This document shows positions 11,528-20,769 of a stretch of 64,000 bases of DNA, one piece after another. The position numbers and the translations under genes were made by a program. The DNA comes from Haematobia irritans. Taxonomy: Eukaryota; Arthropoda; Insecta; Diptera; Muscidae. Where the stretch lies: NCBI RefSeq assembly GCF_050003625.1, contig NC_134397.1, positions 152,044,691 to 152,108,690 of the forward strand, in the 5' to 3' direction. The notes under the pieces are model-generated. The model made no database searches. It saw nothing but the letters and a program-made list of their open reading frames with translations, and was not told where the DNA came from. Numbering within the stretch: position 1 is the stretch's first letter; each line of letters opens with the position of its first letter.

Positions 11528-11577
11528 CAGACGGACGGACGGACGGACGGACGGACGGACGGACGGACGGACGGACA
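11528..11577. repeat. GGAC microsatellite core of HINE A2
   Basis: About eleven tandem GGAC units on the plus strand (GTCC on the element strand). A GTCC/GTCY core is a recognised hallmark of DINE-1-like elements. The matching copy at about 27146-27195 has the same length. Confidence 0.9.
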
Positions 11578-11817
11578 TGCTTAGATCGACTCAGAATTTC
11601 ACCACGACCCAGAATATATATACTTTATGGGGTCTTAGAGCAATATTTCGATGTGTTACAAACGGAATGACAAAGTTAATATACCCCCATCCTATGATGG
11701 AGGGTATAAAAACGGTTTCAACCGTCGAACGGAACGGACGTGTTTTTTAATAGCGGATAAAATCATCGTAATAAGTACCTACTACGAATTTCAAGTGTGG
11801 TGGGATATTAGGCCACC

Positions 11818-13047
11818 ATGCAGAGAAATTCAAAGACATCCACTGGGTTGCTAACTTCAGGGCCCAGTGGACGAGTATCGACTGGAGTTATAGATTTGGG
11901 CAATGACCAAGAGTTAGGCCCAATTAGTCGACCTGTAGACGGGTCGACAGGTGGCGACAATTTGACAAGTCGGACCTTTTCCAAGGTAACGGCATCAAAA
12001 GGAGGTAATCCCTCACGAAAGAGATTCAAAGAACGCAGAAATGCTTTGTTTATCCTAAAGAAATTAGGATCAGTCGACCCAAGCACGTTGTCGGCTAAAC
12101 AAAGCGATTCCTTAAAATGGGCTCAAGGAATTCTTGAGGCTGGAAAAAGGGAACGATCACCGGATGAGCTGCCATCCTCCAAAAGGGATCAACGATCGTT
12201 TGCCTCAGTTGCTAAAGACAGCCTTGTGATGGCTATCATTAATAAAGGAGCATTGGACGGTATGGTTCCAAAGCAAAAATGGGGGGAAATTGAGAATGCT
12301 TTGTCTGGCGTCTACTCACAGGTGCTGGAAAAGTTTCCCGGCCCAGATCCTCGACACCAAGAGGCTGGTTGGCATCAAGGACGATTTAAGCTAGTCGCAT
12401 TTGAGGACCAGAGGTCTATAGAATGTTTTAAAGCTGCTCTGATACTAATTGGTGAAGTTTGGGAAGGAGCTGCTCTAGAGTTAGTCGAGAAGAAAGACAT
12501 ACCGGCTAGACCAAGAGCACATGCGTGGATACCTGCAAACCCTCCTGACCCTGAATCTATTTTAAATAGACTGAAACAATGCAATCCAGATCTTCCAACA
12601 GCTGATTGGAAGGTTGGCCGTTTGGATGAAGTGGATGGGCCAAGACGGCATGCAGTGTTTATATTGAACACTCAGTCTTTGCCACATCTAGCAAAGTCCC
12701 AGGGCCGTGTGTGTTATGGCTTTCATTATATCCAAATGAAGGTGTATAAAAACGATCAGCTAAAGGATTCAGAAATGGACAAGCCTTTGTCTGAATCAGA
12801 AGTAAGCGGATCCTCTTGCGAAGTCGAGGGGGATACCAAGACATTTGAAGACATGGATAGATACCGTATGCGTGAGGAGGCTTCTACTGCCTCAGAACTC
12901 ACCAAAGTTGAACCTATGGTTATTGCGAGAGTCACCGATATCTCTGAAGAGGACATTCTTGATGACTCGATTGAAGCGGCTGATGTGACGGTTGTTGAAA
13001 ATCTCGATGGTCCTACGGATCCTCCAGATAAATCTTCATCATTGTAA
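11818..13047 (+). CDS. LINE ORF1 protein (409 aa)
   Basis: Putative RNA-binding or assembly protein of the LINE ribonucleoprotein. The start ATG is in the context GCCACCATG, a good Kozak match, about 105 bp after the apparent LINE start. Residues 1-120 are basic and Ser/Thr-rich (RKRFKERRNALFILKKLG, a GKRERSPDELPSSKRDQ stretch). Residues about 147-311 form a compact domain with HQGRFKLVAFEDQRSIECF and ILNRLKQCNPDLPTADWKVG. This resembles the DUF4780-type domain found in ORF1 of LOA/Lian-like LINEs (from memory, unverified). The C-terminal 100 residues are acidic. No CCHC zinc knuckle is visible. The 3' end overlaps ORF2 by 41 nt in another frame. Confidence 0.8.
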   Translation: MQRNSKTSTGLLTSGPSGRVSTGVIDLGNDQELGPISRPVDGSTGGDNLTSRTFSKVTASKGGNPSRKRFKERRNALFILKKLGSVDPSTLSAKQSDSLKWAQGILEAGKRERSPDELPSSKRDQRSFASVAKDSLVMAIINKGALDGMVPKQKWGEIENALSGVYSQVLEKFPGPDPRHQEAGWHQGRFKLVAFEDQRSIECFKAALILIGEVWEGAALELVEKKDIPARPRAHAWIPANPPDPESILNRLKQCNPDLPTADWKVGRLDEVDGPRRHAVFILNTQSLPHLAKSQGRVCYGFHYIQMKVYKNDQLKDSEMDKPLSESEVSGSSCEVEGDTKTFEDMDRYRMREEASTASELTKVEPMVIARVTDISEEDILDDSIEAADVTVVENLDGPTDPPDKSSSL

Positions 13048-16000
13048 GGCTGCATGTGCTGCCTTAAAAGTTCTCCTGATGAAAGGGGACATAGATATAG
13101 TTCTTATTCAAGAGCCATATGTTTATAAAAACAAAATATGTGAATTAAGTACTCCGGGGTTTAAACTATTGCAGTATAGTGGTAATGATGTAAATCGAGC
13201 CTGTATAATTGCTAAAAACGAGCTCAACTTGTTTCTGCTTCCTTCAATGTGCAATACAGACACTGTCGTTGCCAGTTTAGAAATAGCCAAATGCAAATAT
13301 TGGGTATCTTCGGTCTACATGGGACATGACAGGGAGATGCCTCCATATGCCGTTAAGACCTTAGTGGAGGAGTCACTGAAAACAAAGACGAAACTCATTA
13401 TGGGATGCGATGCGAATGCACATCATAGTATATGGGGAAGTAGTGATACTAATGTAAGGGGAGAGTCGCTAATAGAGTTTATTTTGCGTACTAATCTGGT
13501 AGTTTGCAACAAGGGAGATGTCCCAACCTTTGTCACTAAAAACAGGCAAGAGGTTTTGGACATCACCTTGGCCTCGCAAGAACTGAATGAAATGATATCT
13601 GAGTGGCAGGTTTTAAGTGAACACAGCTTCTCAGATCATCGCTACATCAGTTTCAAATTTGATGTTCATATCACCAAGATCATATTTCCGCCAAATGTTA
13701 GGAAAGCTGACTGGAATAGGTATAGGGAATCGTTCAATATTATGATACCGGAAATAACAGAGACAAATATGAGAAATGTGCAAGATATCGAATACGCAGT
13801 GGAGCGGATTACTAAGGCCTTCAACATCTCACTGAAAGCTGCATGCCCTAGAGGAAAGCCAAGGGGGAAACATCGACCACCATGGTGGTCTACGGAATTA
13901 AGTAATATGAGGAAATCCTGCAGGAAGCTCTTTAACAAGGCAAAGTCCACCAGAGCTTCTGAGGACTGGGACGCTTACAAGAAGATTCTGAGAGGATACA
14001 AGCGAGAACTGAGAAAGGCTCAGCATAACTCTTGGAATGATAACTGCAGCAGTATTGAGAATACGTCCGAGGCTTCCAGACTACGGAAGGTTCTAGCATC
14101 CACCAACTCCGCTCCAGGTTTCATTAAAACATCGGAGGGCAATTGGACAACGTCCAGTGAGGAGACGCTGGAGGTACTATTGGACACACATTTTCCTGGA
14201 AATCAGACGGTTGAACCATGTACTGGCGGTGCCACAGTTGCTCAGCGGTCGTTTCCTGTCGAGGAAATTGTATCGGAAACTAGAATAAGATGGGCGCTAA
14301 ATAGCTTTGGACCATTCAAATCCCCTGGACCTGATGGAATTACTCCGGCGGAGTTACAAGCTGTAACTGACAAAATTATCCCCTGGTTGTCGGTGATATA
14401 TAAAGGATGTATCAACTTATCATATATCCCAGGAAAGTGGAGGGAAACAAAAGTCGTCTTCATACCTAAAGCGGGAAAAGCCTCTCACTCGAGGGCGAAG
14501 GATTTCCGACCAATCAGCTTATCCTCATTCCTACTTAAAACTCTGGAGAGGATGATAGATATTTATCTTAGAACTAGCATCGATTCAAGTTTGTTCTCGA
14601 AACGACAGCATGCCTACTCGAAGGGCAGGTCTACTGAGACCGCACTACATGAACTAGTCAGCTTTATTGAAAGCTCACTATCTGTCAAAGAATACACAAT
14701 CGTGGCGTTTCTAGACATCGAAGGGGCTTTCAATAATGTCCATCCGAGCTCGATATTAAATGGACTGACAACTCTGAATGTTGATCCATGTATACTCAGG
14801 CTGTTAGACGAACTGCTAATGAAGAGACGTATTTCAGCCACACTAGGACAAGCAAACATACAAAAGTATGTGAACAGAGGCACTCCCCAAGGAGGAGTTC
14901 TATCACCTCTTCTTTGGAATGTTGCTATAAATAGCCTTCTGGTTACTCTAGAAAAAGAAAGGATAAAAGTGGTGGCATACGCAGATGATGTAGCTCTGGC
15001 AGTCAGGGGAAAATTCCCATCCACAATCAGAGATATTATTCAGAGGGCCCTCCGGATGACTGAAAAATGGGCGAAAGACAATGGTCTTGGGGTAAATCCC
15101 GCAAAGACAGAATTAGTCATGTACTGCAAAGATCGCAAAACTCCCACGGTTAGGCCTATTTCCTTAGGGGGTATTGAAATTCCCTTTGGTGATTGTGCAA
15201 AATACCTTGGCGTTATTTTGGACAGGAAGCTGAACTTTAAGCTTAATATTGAAGAAAGGGCGAGGAAGGCAACTGTAGCTTTGTACTCGTGCAAAAAGGC
15301 AATAGGAAAAAAGTGGGGACTAAAACCAAAAATTGTGCATTGGCTATACACGGCAGTGGTTAGACCTATAATGCTATATGGTGTTGTAGTCTGGTGGCCG
15401 GCACTTCAGAAACCGACTGGTTTAGATAAAGTTCAGCGTATGGCGTGTTTGTGTATTTCAGGCGCATTCAGCAAGACAGGAACAAATTCCCTTAATGTCA
15501 TGCTGCATCTATTGCCTTTAGACATTTTGGCCAAACAGTCAGCTGCAACAACGGCTGTGCGGTTGCGCGAACTATCGCTGTGGTCGGAAAAAGGTTACGG
15601 TCACAGTTCTGTCCTCAAAACAATGTCAGATGTGCCTAACGTAGTGGATTACACTTTGGCGAGTCCACTTTTCGACAAAAAGTTTGAGACTCTAATCCCC
15701 AACAGTGAGGCGTGGTGCACACAGACCCCGGGGAATAAAGAATATATAGATTTTTACACTGATGGCTCCAAATTGGATGGACAAGTGGGTTTCGGAGTAT
15801 ATTCTAATGATTTGGAACTTCAAATAGCGAAAAGATTACCTAATCACTGTAGTGTTTTTCAGGCTGAAATATTAGCAATAAGAGAGGTGGCGAATTGGCT
15901 GAGAAGTAATGTTCCAAAAAATGTGGGCATTAATATATACTCAGACAGTCAACCTGCAATAAAATCCTTGGACTCTGTGTTCCTCAACTCGAAAACGGCC

Positions 16001-16597
16001 ATCGATTGCCGCAAATCTCTCAATGAGATGGCTGAGCAGTACAATATTCACCTAATATGGGTGCCTGGCCATAGGAACATACCGGGGAACTGCGAAGCCG
16101 ATGAGTTGGCAAGGCTAGGGACTACCTTACATATTCCAGGGGAACTAGAATTTGTTGGTATGCCCCTAGCTACCTGCAAGCTCATGCTGCGTGAGAAGGC
16201 TGTTATGATGGCAAATGTTCGATGGGAGAATTGCAAGGGTTGTAACGACACCAAGCAAATATGGCCCCATTTCAACTTAAACCGCACACTAGATATGCTA
16301 ATGTTCTCGAGACGTCAGATATCACTCCTGATATCTGCTATAACGGGTCACTGCCTGATAGGAGATTTTGCAAAAACTATTGGCGCGAAGTATAATGACT
16401 ATTGTATGAGCTGTCATGATGCGGAGGAAAAAGAATCAATTAAACACCTCTTGTGTGAGTGTCCTGCATTTTGTGTAAAGCGCAAGCAACTTTTAGGAGC
16501 ATATAGCTTCAGATTACTGGCGGATCTGGAAAACGTTAACTTAAGCAGTCTGCTAATGTTTTTGGAACAATCTGGTTGGTTCAACAAAGAAAAATAA
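13007..16597 (+). CDS. LINE ORF2 polyprotein: endonuclease, reverse transcriptase, RNase H (1196 aa)
   Basis: It nicks target DNA and copies the LINE RNA by target-primed reverse transcription. An APE-type endonuclease occupies residues 1-225 (QINL; QEP with Glu36; GCDANAHH; SDHRYISF). The reverse transcriptase covers about 430-750: SPGPDGI; motif A LDIEGAFN with Asp570; TPQGGVLSPLLW; motif C YADD at 658-661; YLGVILD. RNase H lies at about 915-1040 (YTDGS with Asp919, QAEILAI, YSDSQPAIKSL, WVPGHRNIPGNCEADELA). A C-terminal Cys/His cluster (CMSCH...HLLCECP, about 1132-1155) is typical of LINEs. I chose ATG 13007 because the frame upstream has only TTG. It overlaps ORF1 by 41 nt, so translation probably relies on re-initiation or frameshifting. 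All catalytic motifs are intact. Confidence 0.92.
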   Translation: MVLRILQINLHHCKAACAALKVLLMKGDIDIVLIQEPYVYKNKICELSTPGFKLLQYSGNDVNRACIIAKNELNLFLLPSMCNTDTVVASLEIAKCKYWVSSVYMGHDREMPPYAVKTLVEESLKTKTKLIMGCDANAHHSIWGSSDTNVRGESLIEFILRTNLVVCNKGDVPTFVTKNRQEVLDITLASQELNEMISEWQVLSEHSFSDHRYISFKFDVHITKIIFPPNVRKADWNRYRESFNIMIPEITETNMRNVQDIEYAVERITKAFNISLKAACPRGKPRGKHRPPWWSTELSNMRKSCRKLFNKAKSTRASEDWDAYKKILRGYKRELRKAQHNSWNDNCSSIENTSEASRLRKVLASTNSAPGFIKTSEGNWTTSSEETLEVLLDTHFPGNQTVEPCTGGATVAQRSFPVEEIVSETRIRWALNSFGPFKSPGPDGITPAELQAVTDKIIPWLSVIYKGCINLSYIPGKWRETKVVFIPKAGKASHSRAKDFRPISLSSFLLKTLERMIDIYLRTSIDSSLFSKRQHAYSKGRSTETALHELVSFIESSLSVKEYTIVAFLDIEGAFNNVHPSSILNGLTTLNVDPCILRLLDELLMKRRISATLGQANIQKYVNRGTPQGGVLSPLLWNVAINSLLVTLEKERIKVVAYADDVALAVRGKFPSTIRDIIQRALRMTEKWAKDNGLGVNPAKTELVMYCKDRKTPTVRPISLGGIEIPFGDCAKYLGVILDRKLNFKLNIEERARKATVALYSCKKAIGKKWGLKPKIVHWLYTAVVRPIMLYGVVVWWPALQKPTGLDKVQRMACLCISGAFSKTGTNSLNVMLHLLPLDILAKQSAATTAVRLRELSLWSEKGYGHSSVLKTMSDVPNVVDYTLASPLFDKKFETLIPNSEAWCTQTPGNKEYIDFYTDGSKLDGQVGFGVYSNDLELQIAKRLPNHCSVFQAEILAIREVANWLRSNVPKNVGINIYSDSQPAIKSLDSVFLNSKTAIDCRKSLNEMAEQYNIHLIWVPGHRNIPGNCEADELARLGTTLHIPGELEFVGMPLATCKLMLREKAVMMANVRWENCKGCNDTKQIWPHFNLNRTLDMLMFSRRQISLLISAITGHCLIGDFAKTIGAKYNDYCMSCHDAEEKESIKHLLCECPAFCVKRKQLLGAYSFRLLADLENVNLSSLLMFLEQSGWFNKEK

Positions 16598-16737
16598 TCA
16601 AGAAGGTTCAGCGGTTAAAACTAGAAGTGCCCATATGTAATAGGTACTTTTAGTTAATGTGGTATCACAATGGACTGAATAGTCTAAGTGAGCCTGAATC
16701 TTAATCGGGCTGCCACTTTAACCTAACCTAACCTAAC
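16598..16737 (+). other. LINE 3' UTR with a tail shared by a SINE
   Basis: The last about 100 nt contain AATGTGGTATCACAATGGAC, TGAATAGTCTAAGTGAGCC and GGGCTGCCACTTTAACC followed by CTAAC repeats. The SINE at 47975-48321 ends (minus strand) in almost the same sequence and the same CTAAC-type tail. The tail is probably the recognition site for the LINE reverse transcriptase. Confidence 0.85.
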
Positions 16738-17121
16738 CTACGGATTCTAGAAGCCCAAGAAGTAAAATCGGGAGATCGGTCTATAGGAGGGCTATACCAC
16801 AAAATGAACCGATACTCACCATTTTTGTCACACCTCTTTGTTGTCCCAAAATACCTCTAGATTTCCAATTTCAAGCAAATTGGATGAAAACTACGGTTTC
16901 TATCAGCCCAAGACCCCAAGTCGGTTGGTTTATATAGGGACTATATATCAAAACCTGGGCCTATAAGGTCATCTTCGAAGTTGACCTGCCTGCAGACAAA
17001 AGACGAGTTTGTGCAAAATTTCAGCTCGATTGCTTCATTATTGAAGACTGTAGTATGATTATAACAAACAGACAGACGGACATGGTTATATCGTCTTAGA
17101 ATTTCTCGCTGACCAAGAATT

Positions 17122-19088
17122 TCTATATATATAAAATCCAATCTATGTTTGTTTGTTTGTATGTTCCGAGTTGGCTCCGAAACGGCTGAACCGATTTACT
17201 TGAAACTTTCAGAGATCGTAGGGGGCGTTCATGTGGTGAAAATAGGGTACCTCATTTTTTGACAACTGGTCGCGGAGGGGGACCTCCGCTTCGTCGGACT
17301 TTTTGAAAATTGGACCAAAGTTGACCGATTTGCTTGAAATTTTCATTGAAGATTGGGGTTGGCATCTAGACAAAGATCCGCTACTTTTTATTTCGATATT
17401 TGGCGGCGGAGGGGGGCCTCCCCTTTGTACAGTGAAAAAACTAAAATGCCTTAAATTATCTGAGATTTACAGAGAACATGTGGTAAGGTTATGGAATTAA
17501 GATGGGGTACCCGATGATTTCATATGTAGATGGGGAGGGGGACCTCCCCCTTGCCCTACTTTTTGAAACTTGGAACAAAATTATGCGATTTGCTTGAAAT
17601 TTTTATTGAATGTTGGGGTTGACATCTAGACAAAAATCCGCTACATTATTTTTCGATATTTGGTCGGGGAGGGGGACCACCCCTTTGCCCGTTTGTTTTT
17701 TTTTTGAAAGTACAAACAAAACTAAACTCCCCCGACTGAAATTTTACGGAAAAATGGGTTATGAAATTTATATCAGGTTCTTAATTTTTTAATAAAAATA
17801 AAAGGGCATAGGGAGACATCCGCTTCTCTTAAGTACATACAGAGAAACAATTAAACTTTTACCGAGTTACTTGAAATTTACAGAGGACTGGGGAGAGGTT
17901 ACGATATTAATAGTTGATACCTGATTTTGTGATATTTGGACGGAGGAGGGGCCGCCCTTTTAGGCTTATAATTTGCTTGACATTTTCTGGGACGTTTACA
18001 AAAGATACGCTACATCACTTTTCGATATTTAGTCGGGGAGGAGGTCCTCCTCTAAAACTGCAAAAAAACAACAATTCTTAAGTTTTCTTGAAATTTACAT
18101 AGGCAGTGGGGGAAGTTTATGAACGAAGAGGCAACCTTCCTTGCCCCACACTTGAAGGAAAGTTTCAAGAATTTTCAGGGAAGGTTAGGGGTGCTATTCA
18201 CTACGGTGTTTGTCGATATTGTATCGGGGAAAGTGACGTCCCTTTAAAACAATAGAGCAAAATTTAAACATCTTCGATCTACTTGAAATTTACAGGGATC
18301 GTGGGAGGAGGTAAATAAATTTATACATGATTTTTAAATTAGTATATGATTTTTCGATATCTGGTTGGGGATTGAAATAAACTTTGTCGATTTACTTCGA
18401 TAGAATTTATAGGGACCATTGAGTCGTTGCGAAATTAATATAGGGTACGTGATAGTCCGATATCAGGTCGGAGTGGAGCGAAGGTGGGGAGGGGGTTCCT
18501 TTTTGTCCGTTTTTTTTTTTCTTAAATTGAAAGTAGAGGGTTGTCCGTAAATGGGAACTCGGTACATAATTTGATGATTTTTGCACAGGTTTCTGCCAAA
18601 CTTCTTTTTAGTAAAGAACTTAAATTTACATGAAATTGGCAGCCAACGTAGAGGGTGCATCATTTTCCAACATTTTAGCAAATGTTAAGTGGTAAATTTT
18701 TTACTACTTTTGCTTTTTCCGATTTATTGAATTGGAAGCAGTAATTCTTTGTATGTTATGTTATTATAATATAGTGCTTAATTTTCAGATATGTTGAGGA
18801 GAAGGATACATTTCCACACTTAAAATTCACAAGAAATATAGAAGATTGTCCAACTACTTGAATACAGAACATTATTTAAGACGACATTTTTTAAGACGAA
18901 CCGTTTTACATATGCATATCCGCCGTATTTGTACCTATAAACGAAAAAGCAAGTAGTCCGATTTGTTTGAAAGAATTCAAATCTTTTCGAATTTGTTTTC
19001 AGCACGAAGGATATGGTTGACTAAGTTAACGCAAAATGTTCCTACAAAAACACTTCGGAAGGCGCGCTGTCGGGCCAGGTTACGCTAG
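17122..19088 (+). mobile_element. Helitron-like non-autonomous element inserted in family D HINE
   Basis: It begins TCTATATATATAAAATCC followed by TGTTTGTTTGTTTGTATG and a CTCCGAAACGGCTGAACCG phrase, a common start of insect Helitrons. It ends in a GC-rich stretch (GGCGCGCTGTCGGGCC) then CTAG followed by T (19085-19089), matching the CTRR-T rule. Flanking family-D sequence closes up across it. The interior is a degenerate tandem array of about 130-bp units, each with GATTTGCTTGAAATTT and a palindrome like GGGGAGGGGGACCTCCCC. There is no Rep/helicase, so it is non-autonomous. The exact 5' base is uncertain by 1-2 nt. Confidence 0.7.
17193..18500. repeat. Degenerate ~130-bp tandem array with G-rich palindromes
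   Basis: Successive units start near 17193, 17326, 17461 and 17588 and continue with decay to about 18500. Each couples a GATTTRCTTGAAATTT word to a purine-rich GGGGAGGGGGACCTCCCC-like palindrome. The runs of five to six G could form hairpins or quadruplexes. No ORF here is believable. Confidence 0.6.
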
Positions 19089-19252
19089 TAATTTAAATAG
19101 TCGGAAATCGATATTTCGATGTGCTACAAACGGAATGGCATACGTATTATACCCCCGTCACCATTCTATGGTGGTGGGTATAAAAAATCCGAAAATCCCA
19201 AAAAAATGTTCTCTTTAACCCGTGCTTACATTGTTTTTGAATTTTCCAAGTA

Positions 19253-19330
19253 CACGGCCGAAAAAGACTGTTTTTCATATGTTTGGGTGTAACAATTATA
19301 TGTTTGGAACTCAAATTTTTTCTATATTAA
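19253..19330 (+). mobile_element. Family T 5'-end fragment
   Basis: It reads CACGGCCGAAAAAGACTG then TTTTTCATATGTTTGGG after TA (19251-19252), nearly identical to the start of the copy at 58994. Similarity fades after about 19330, so only the 5' end is present. Confidence 0.65.
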
Positions 19331-19985
19331 TAAAATCAGTTTAAATTATAGCCCAAAGTAAGAATCATTTTCTTGAACCAATCCATTCCTTAAGTAAATC
19401 AATATTTCAACTCTATGGTAAAGGATTGGAGAACATAAACTACTTGGATACGATCCATTGGCAATGACAATTTAAAAATCAATTACACATCATTCGGCTT
19501 TCTATAGTACTTTGCCTTTCAATTAATCGAAATTGTTGCCAAAGCTTTTGCGAATTTTCCTATCTTCTTGAGATTATCACATATTTCAATACATAGTTCA
19601 AGGATAGCGGCCACTGCGGACAATATGTGGGATTACAGATTTGTTGCATTCTAGTAGCTTTCATTCGTTTATGTTTCTCTTTCCCGCCTGCTGCAATGTT
19701 GTATAACAATTCTGACAAATTCCACTTCCTTCGAACACTTTTAACTAAAGAACGGCCTCAATCACAATCATACTTAAATTTGAGAAAAAAAAAACGATAG
19801 GAATATAGATGAAGAATAAGACAAATAACAAATCACTGAGCCATTGAATGCAATAACAAGTGGCTGCAAAATAAAACATGCTGGTAAATTAATGTGGGTC
19901 GATTTGTATAAATATAAGTAAAAAGACAAAATGAGCGCGATAGGTTACGGATTATGTAGCTTCAAGAATTCAAATCAGAAAATCA
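19331..19985. other. Non-coding stretch, nothing recognised
   Basis: AT-rich sequence without a repeat family or a coding exon that I can support. Confidence 0.4.
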
Positions 19986-20250
19986 ACCTACATGGGGGCT
20001 ATATCAAAACAAGCACGTACAAAAATTTGGTATAGTCTGGTCCTTCTTCGAACTCACCTCCAGACAAAAACCGAAGCTGTGCTAAATCCACAACGATAGC
20101 TCCATTATTGAAAGACTGGAAGACGGACGGCTATAGTTAGATCATCATTAAATTTCTCCCTGACCAACAATATTTGTGTATACTTTATGCGGTTGGAAAT
20201 CGATATATTGATGTGCCACAAAGGAAATGGCAAACTTTTCATCCAAAGAG
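19986..20250 (-). mobile_element. Old family D HINE fragment
   Basis: It contains diverged family-D words: CATGGGGGCTATATCAAAAC, CTCCATTATTGAAAGACTGG, GACGGACGG, and TTGGAAATCGATATATTGATG near the right end. It lacks both termini. Confidence 0.6.
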
Positions 20251-20369
20251 AAAAGAGTTGATTGACACTAAAGACATTTGTCATGTCGATTAGTGATTGT
20301 CATGACTGTCAGCCTGTTTTGAGCGATTGACAAATTGTGGATCCAAGGGGAACATTTTTTTTTTTTGTT

Positions 20370-20560
20370 TTTTTGACAGTCAAATTTTCATGCTGAATGT
20401 ATTATGTTGGTCCCTACAATGCCTAAGGTTGTATCAATCTTGCGATAGGTCAAATGACGATTTTGCAATATCAGTTGGCGGACAGCATTATCACCTTCAC
20501 GAAATTCGTCTTGGAGTGAACCACGAACCCGGTTTAATTTACCATTCCATCGGTAAAGAC
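20370..20560 (-). pseudogene. Mariner-family transposase fragment (N-terminal, degenerate)
   Basis: The minus-strand translation gives RGSLQDEFREGDNAVRQ followed by LILQNRHLTYRKIDTTLGI. This resembles the linker and second helix-turn-helix of a mariner transposase. It is not part of the Himar1-like element next to it: its sequence differs and it lies outside that element's end. No start, catalytic region or inverted repeats were found, so it is a short relic. Confidence 0.55.
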
Positions 20561-20769
20561 TACTCCATGACGGAGCATCATCACCAAAAATTGAGATAAA
20601 TCTATCGAAAGTTGTAAATAACGATCGTATGTCGAAACAGTATGAGTCCCGATTTTAGTGTCCAATACGGCCAAATAAAAGGCAAAGCTCGTAACGATCA
20701 GAATTTCAACATTTTAGGGCTTCGGTAGACAAACAGTTGTAAACTTCGAAAACGTCATACAGGGAAAAC

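Larger units (their letters stand above)
8978..11711 (-). mobile_element. Family A HINE element, copy A2, carrying a DD41D mariner
   Basis: It ends in the 3' hairpin and CTTGTTTT at left (complement CAAGTATATACGGCC at 8981) and the 5' terminus GGAGGGTATAAAA at right. Inside are the 29-bp minisatellite (9240-9355), 153-bp monomers (ATGGGG words at 10633, 10786, 10939, 11092, 11245 and 11398) and a GGAC microsatellite (11528-11577). A mariner occupies 9611-10543. The whole block matches 24596-27330 at a constant offset of 15,618, including microsatellite and homopolymer lengths. Confidence 0.85.
11712..16737 (+). mobile_element. Full-length EN-RT-RNaseH LINE (I/LOA-like group)
   Basis: A non-LTR retrotransposon with two intact overlapping ORFs (11818-13047, 13007-16597). 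The 3' UTR is short and ends in tandem CTAAC units (16718-16737). A 7-bp CTACGGA (16738-16744) repeats at 8939-8945, so the target duplication now brackets both the LINE and HINE A2. The exact 5' end is uncertain: the LINE leader begins directly after the HINE terminus near 11712. An endonuclease, reverse transcriptase and RNase H in one ORF, with an ORF1 lacking CCHC knuckles, suggests the LOA/I side of the LINE tree. Both ORFs are free of stops, so this may be a recent, possibly competent copy. Confidence 0.85.
8745..19186 (-). mobile_element. Family D HINE element, split by a family-A HINE, a LINE and a Helitron
   Basis: Family D sequence is present in three pieces. Piece one (about 8745-8945) carries ACTACGGTTTCTAGAAACCC and ACATGGACCGATACTCACC. 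Piece two (16738-17121) resumes with CGGATTCTAGAAGCCC. Piece three (19089-19186) ends with the family terminus ACCATTCTATGGTGGTGGGT then ATAAAA. Together they match the simpler copy at 43997-44775. Between them lie HINE A2 plus the LINE (8946-16737) and a Helitron (17122-19088). The family-D 3' end at the left is not clearly preserved. Confidence 0.7.

Noticed and set aside
11528..11577. GGAC direct repeats as a CRISPR-like array
   Set aside because: No spacers; it is the microsatellite core of a DINE-1-like element in a eukaryotic genome.
12375..12671. Minus-strand ORFs inside the LINE
   Set aside because: They are shadows of the LINE ORF1 and ORF2 frames, which have clear domains on the plus strand.
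16718..16737. CCTAA repeats that look like insect telomere repeat
   Set aside because: They are the 3' tail of the LINE, only about four units long, repeated at the SINE tail; flies generally lack TTAGG telomeres.
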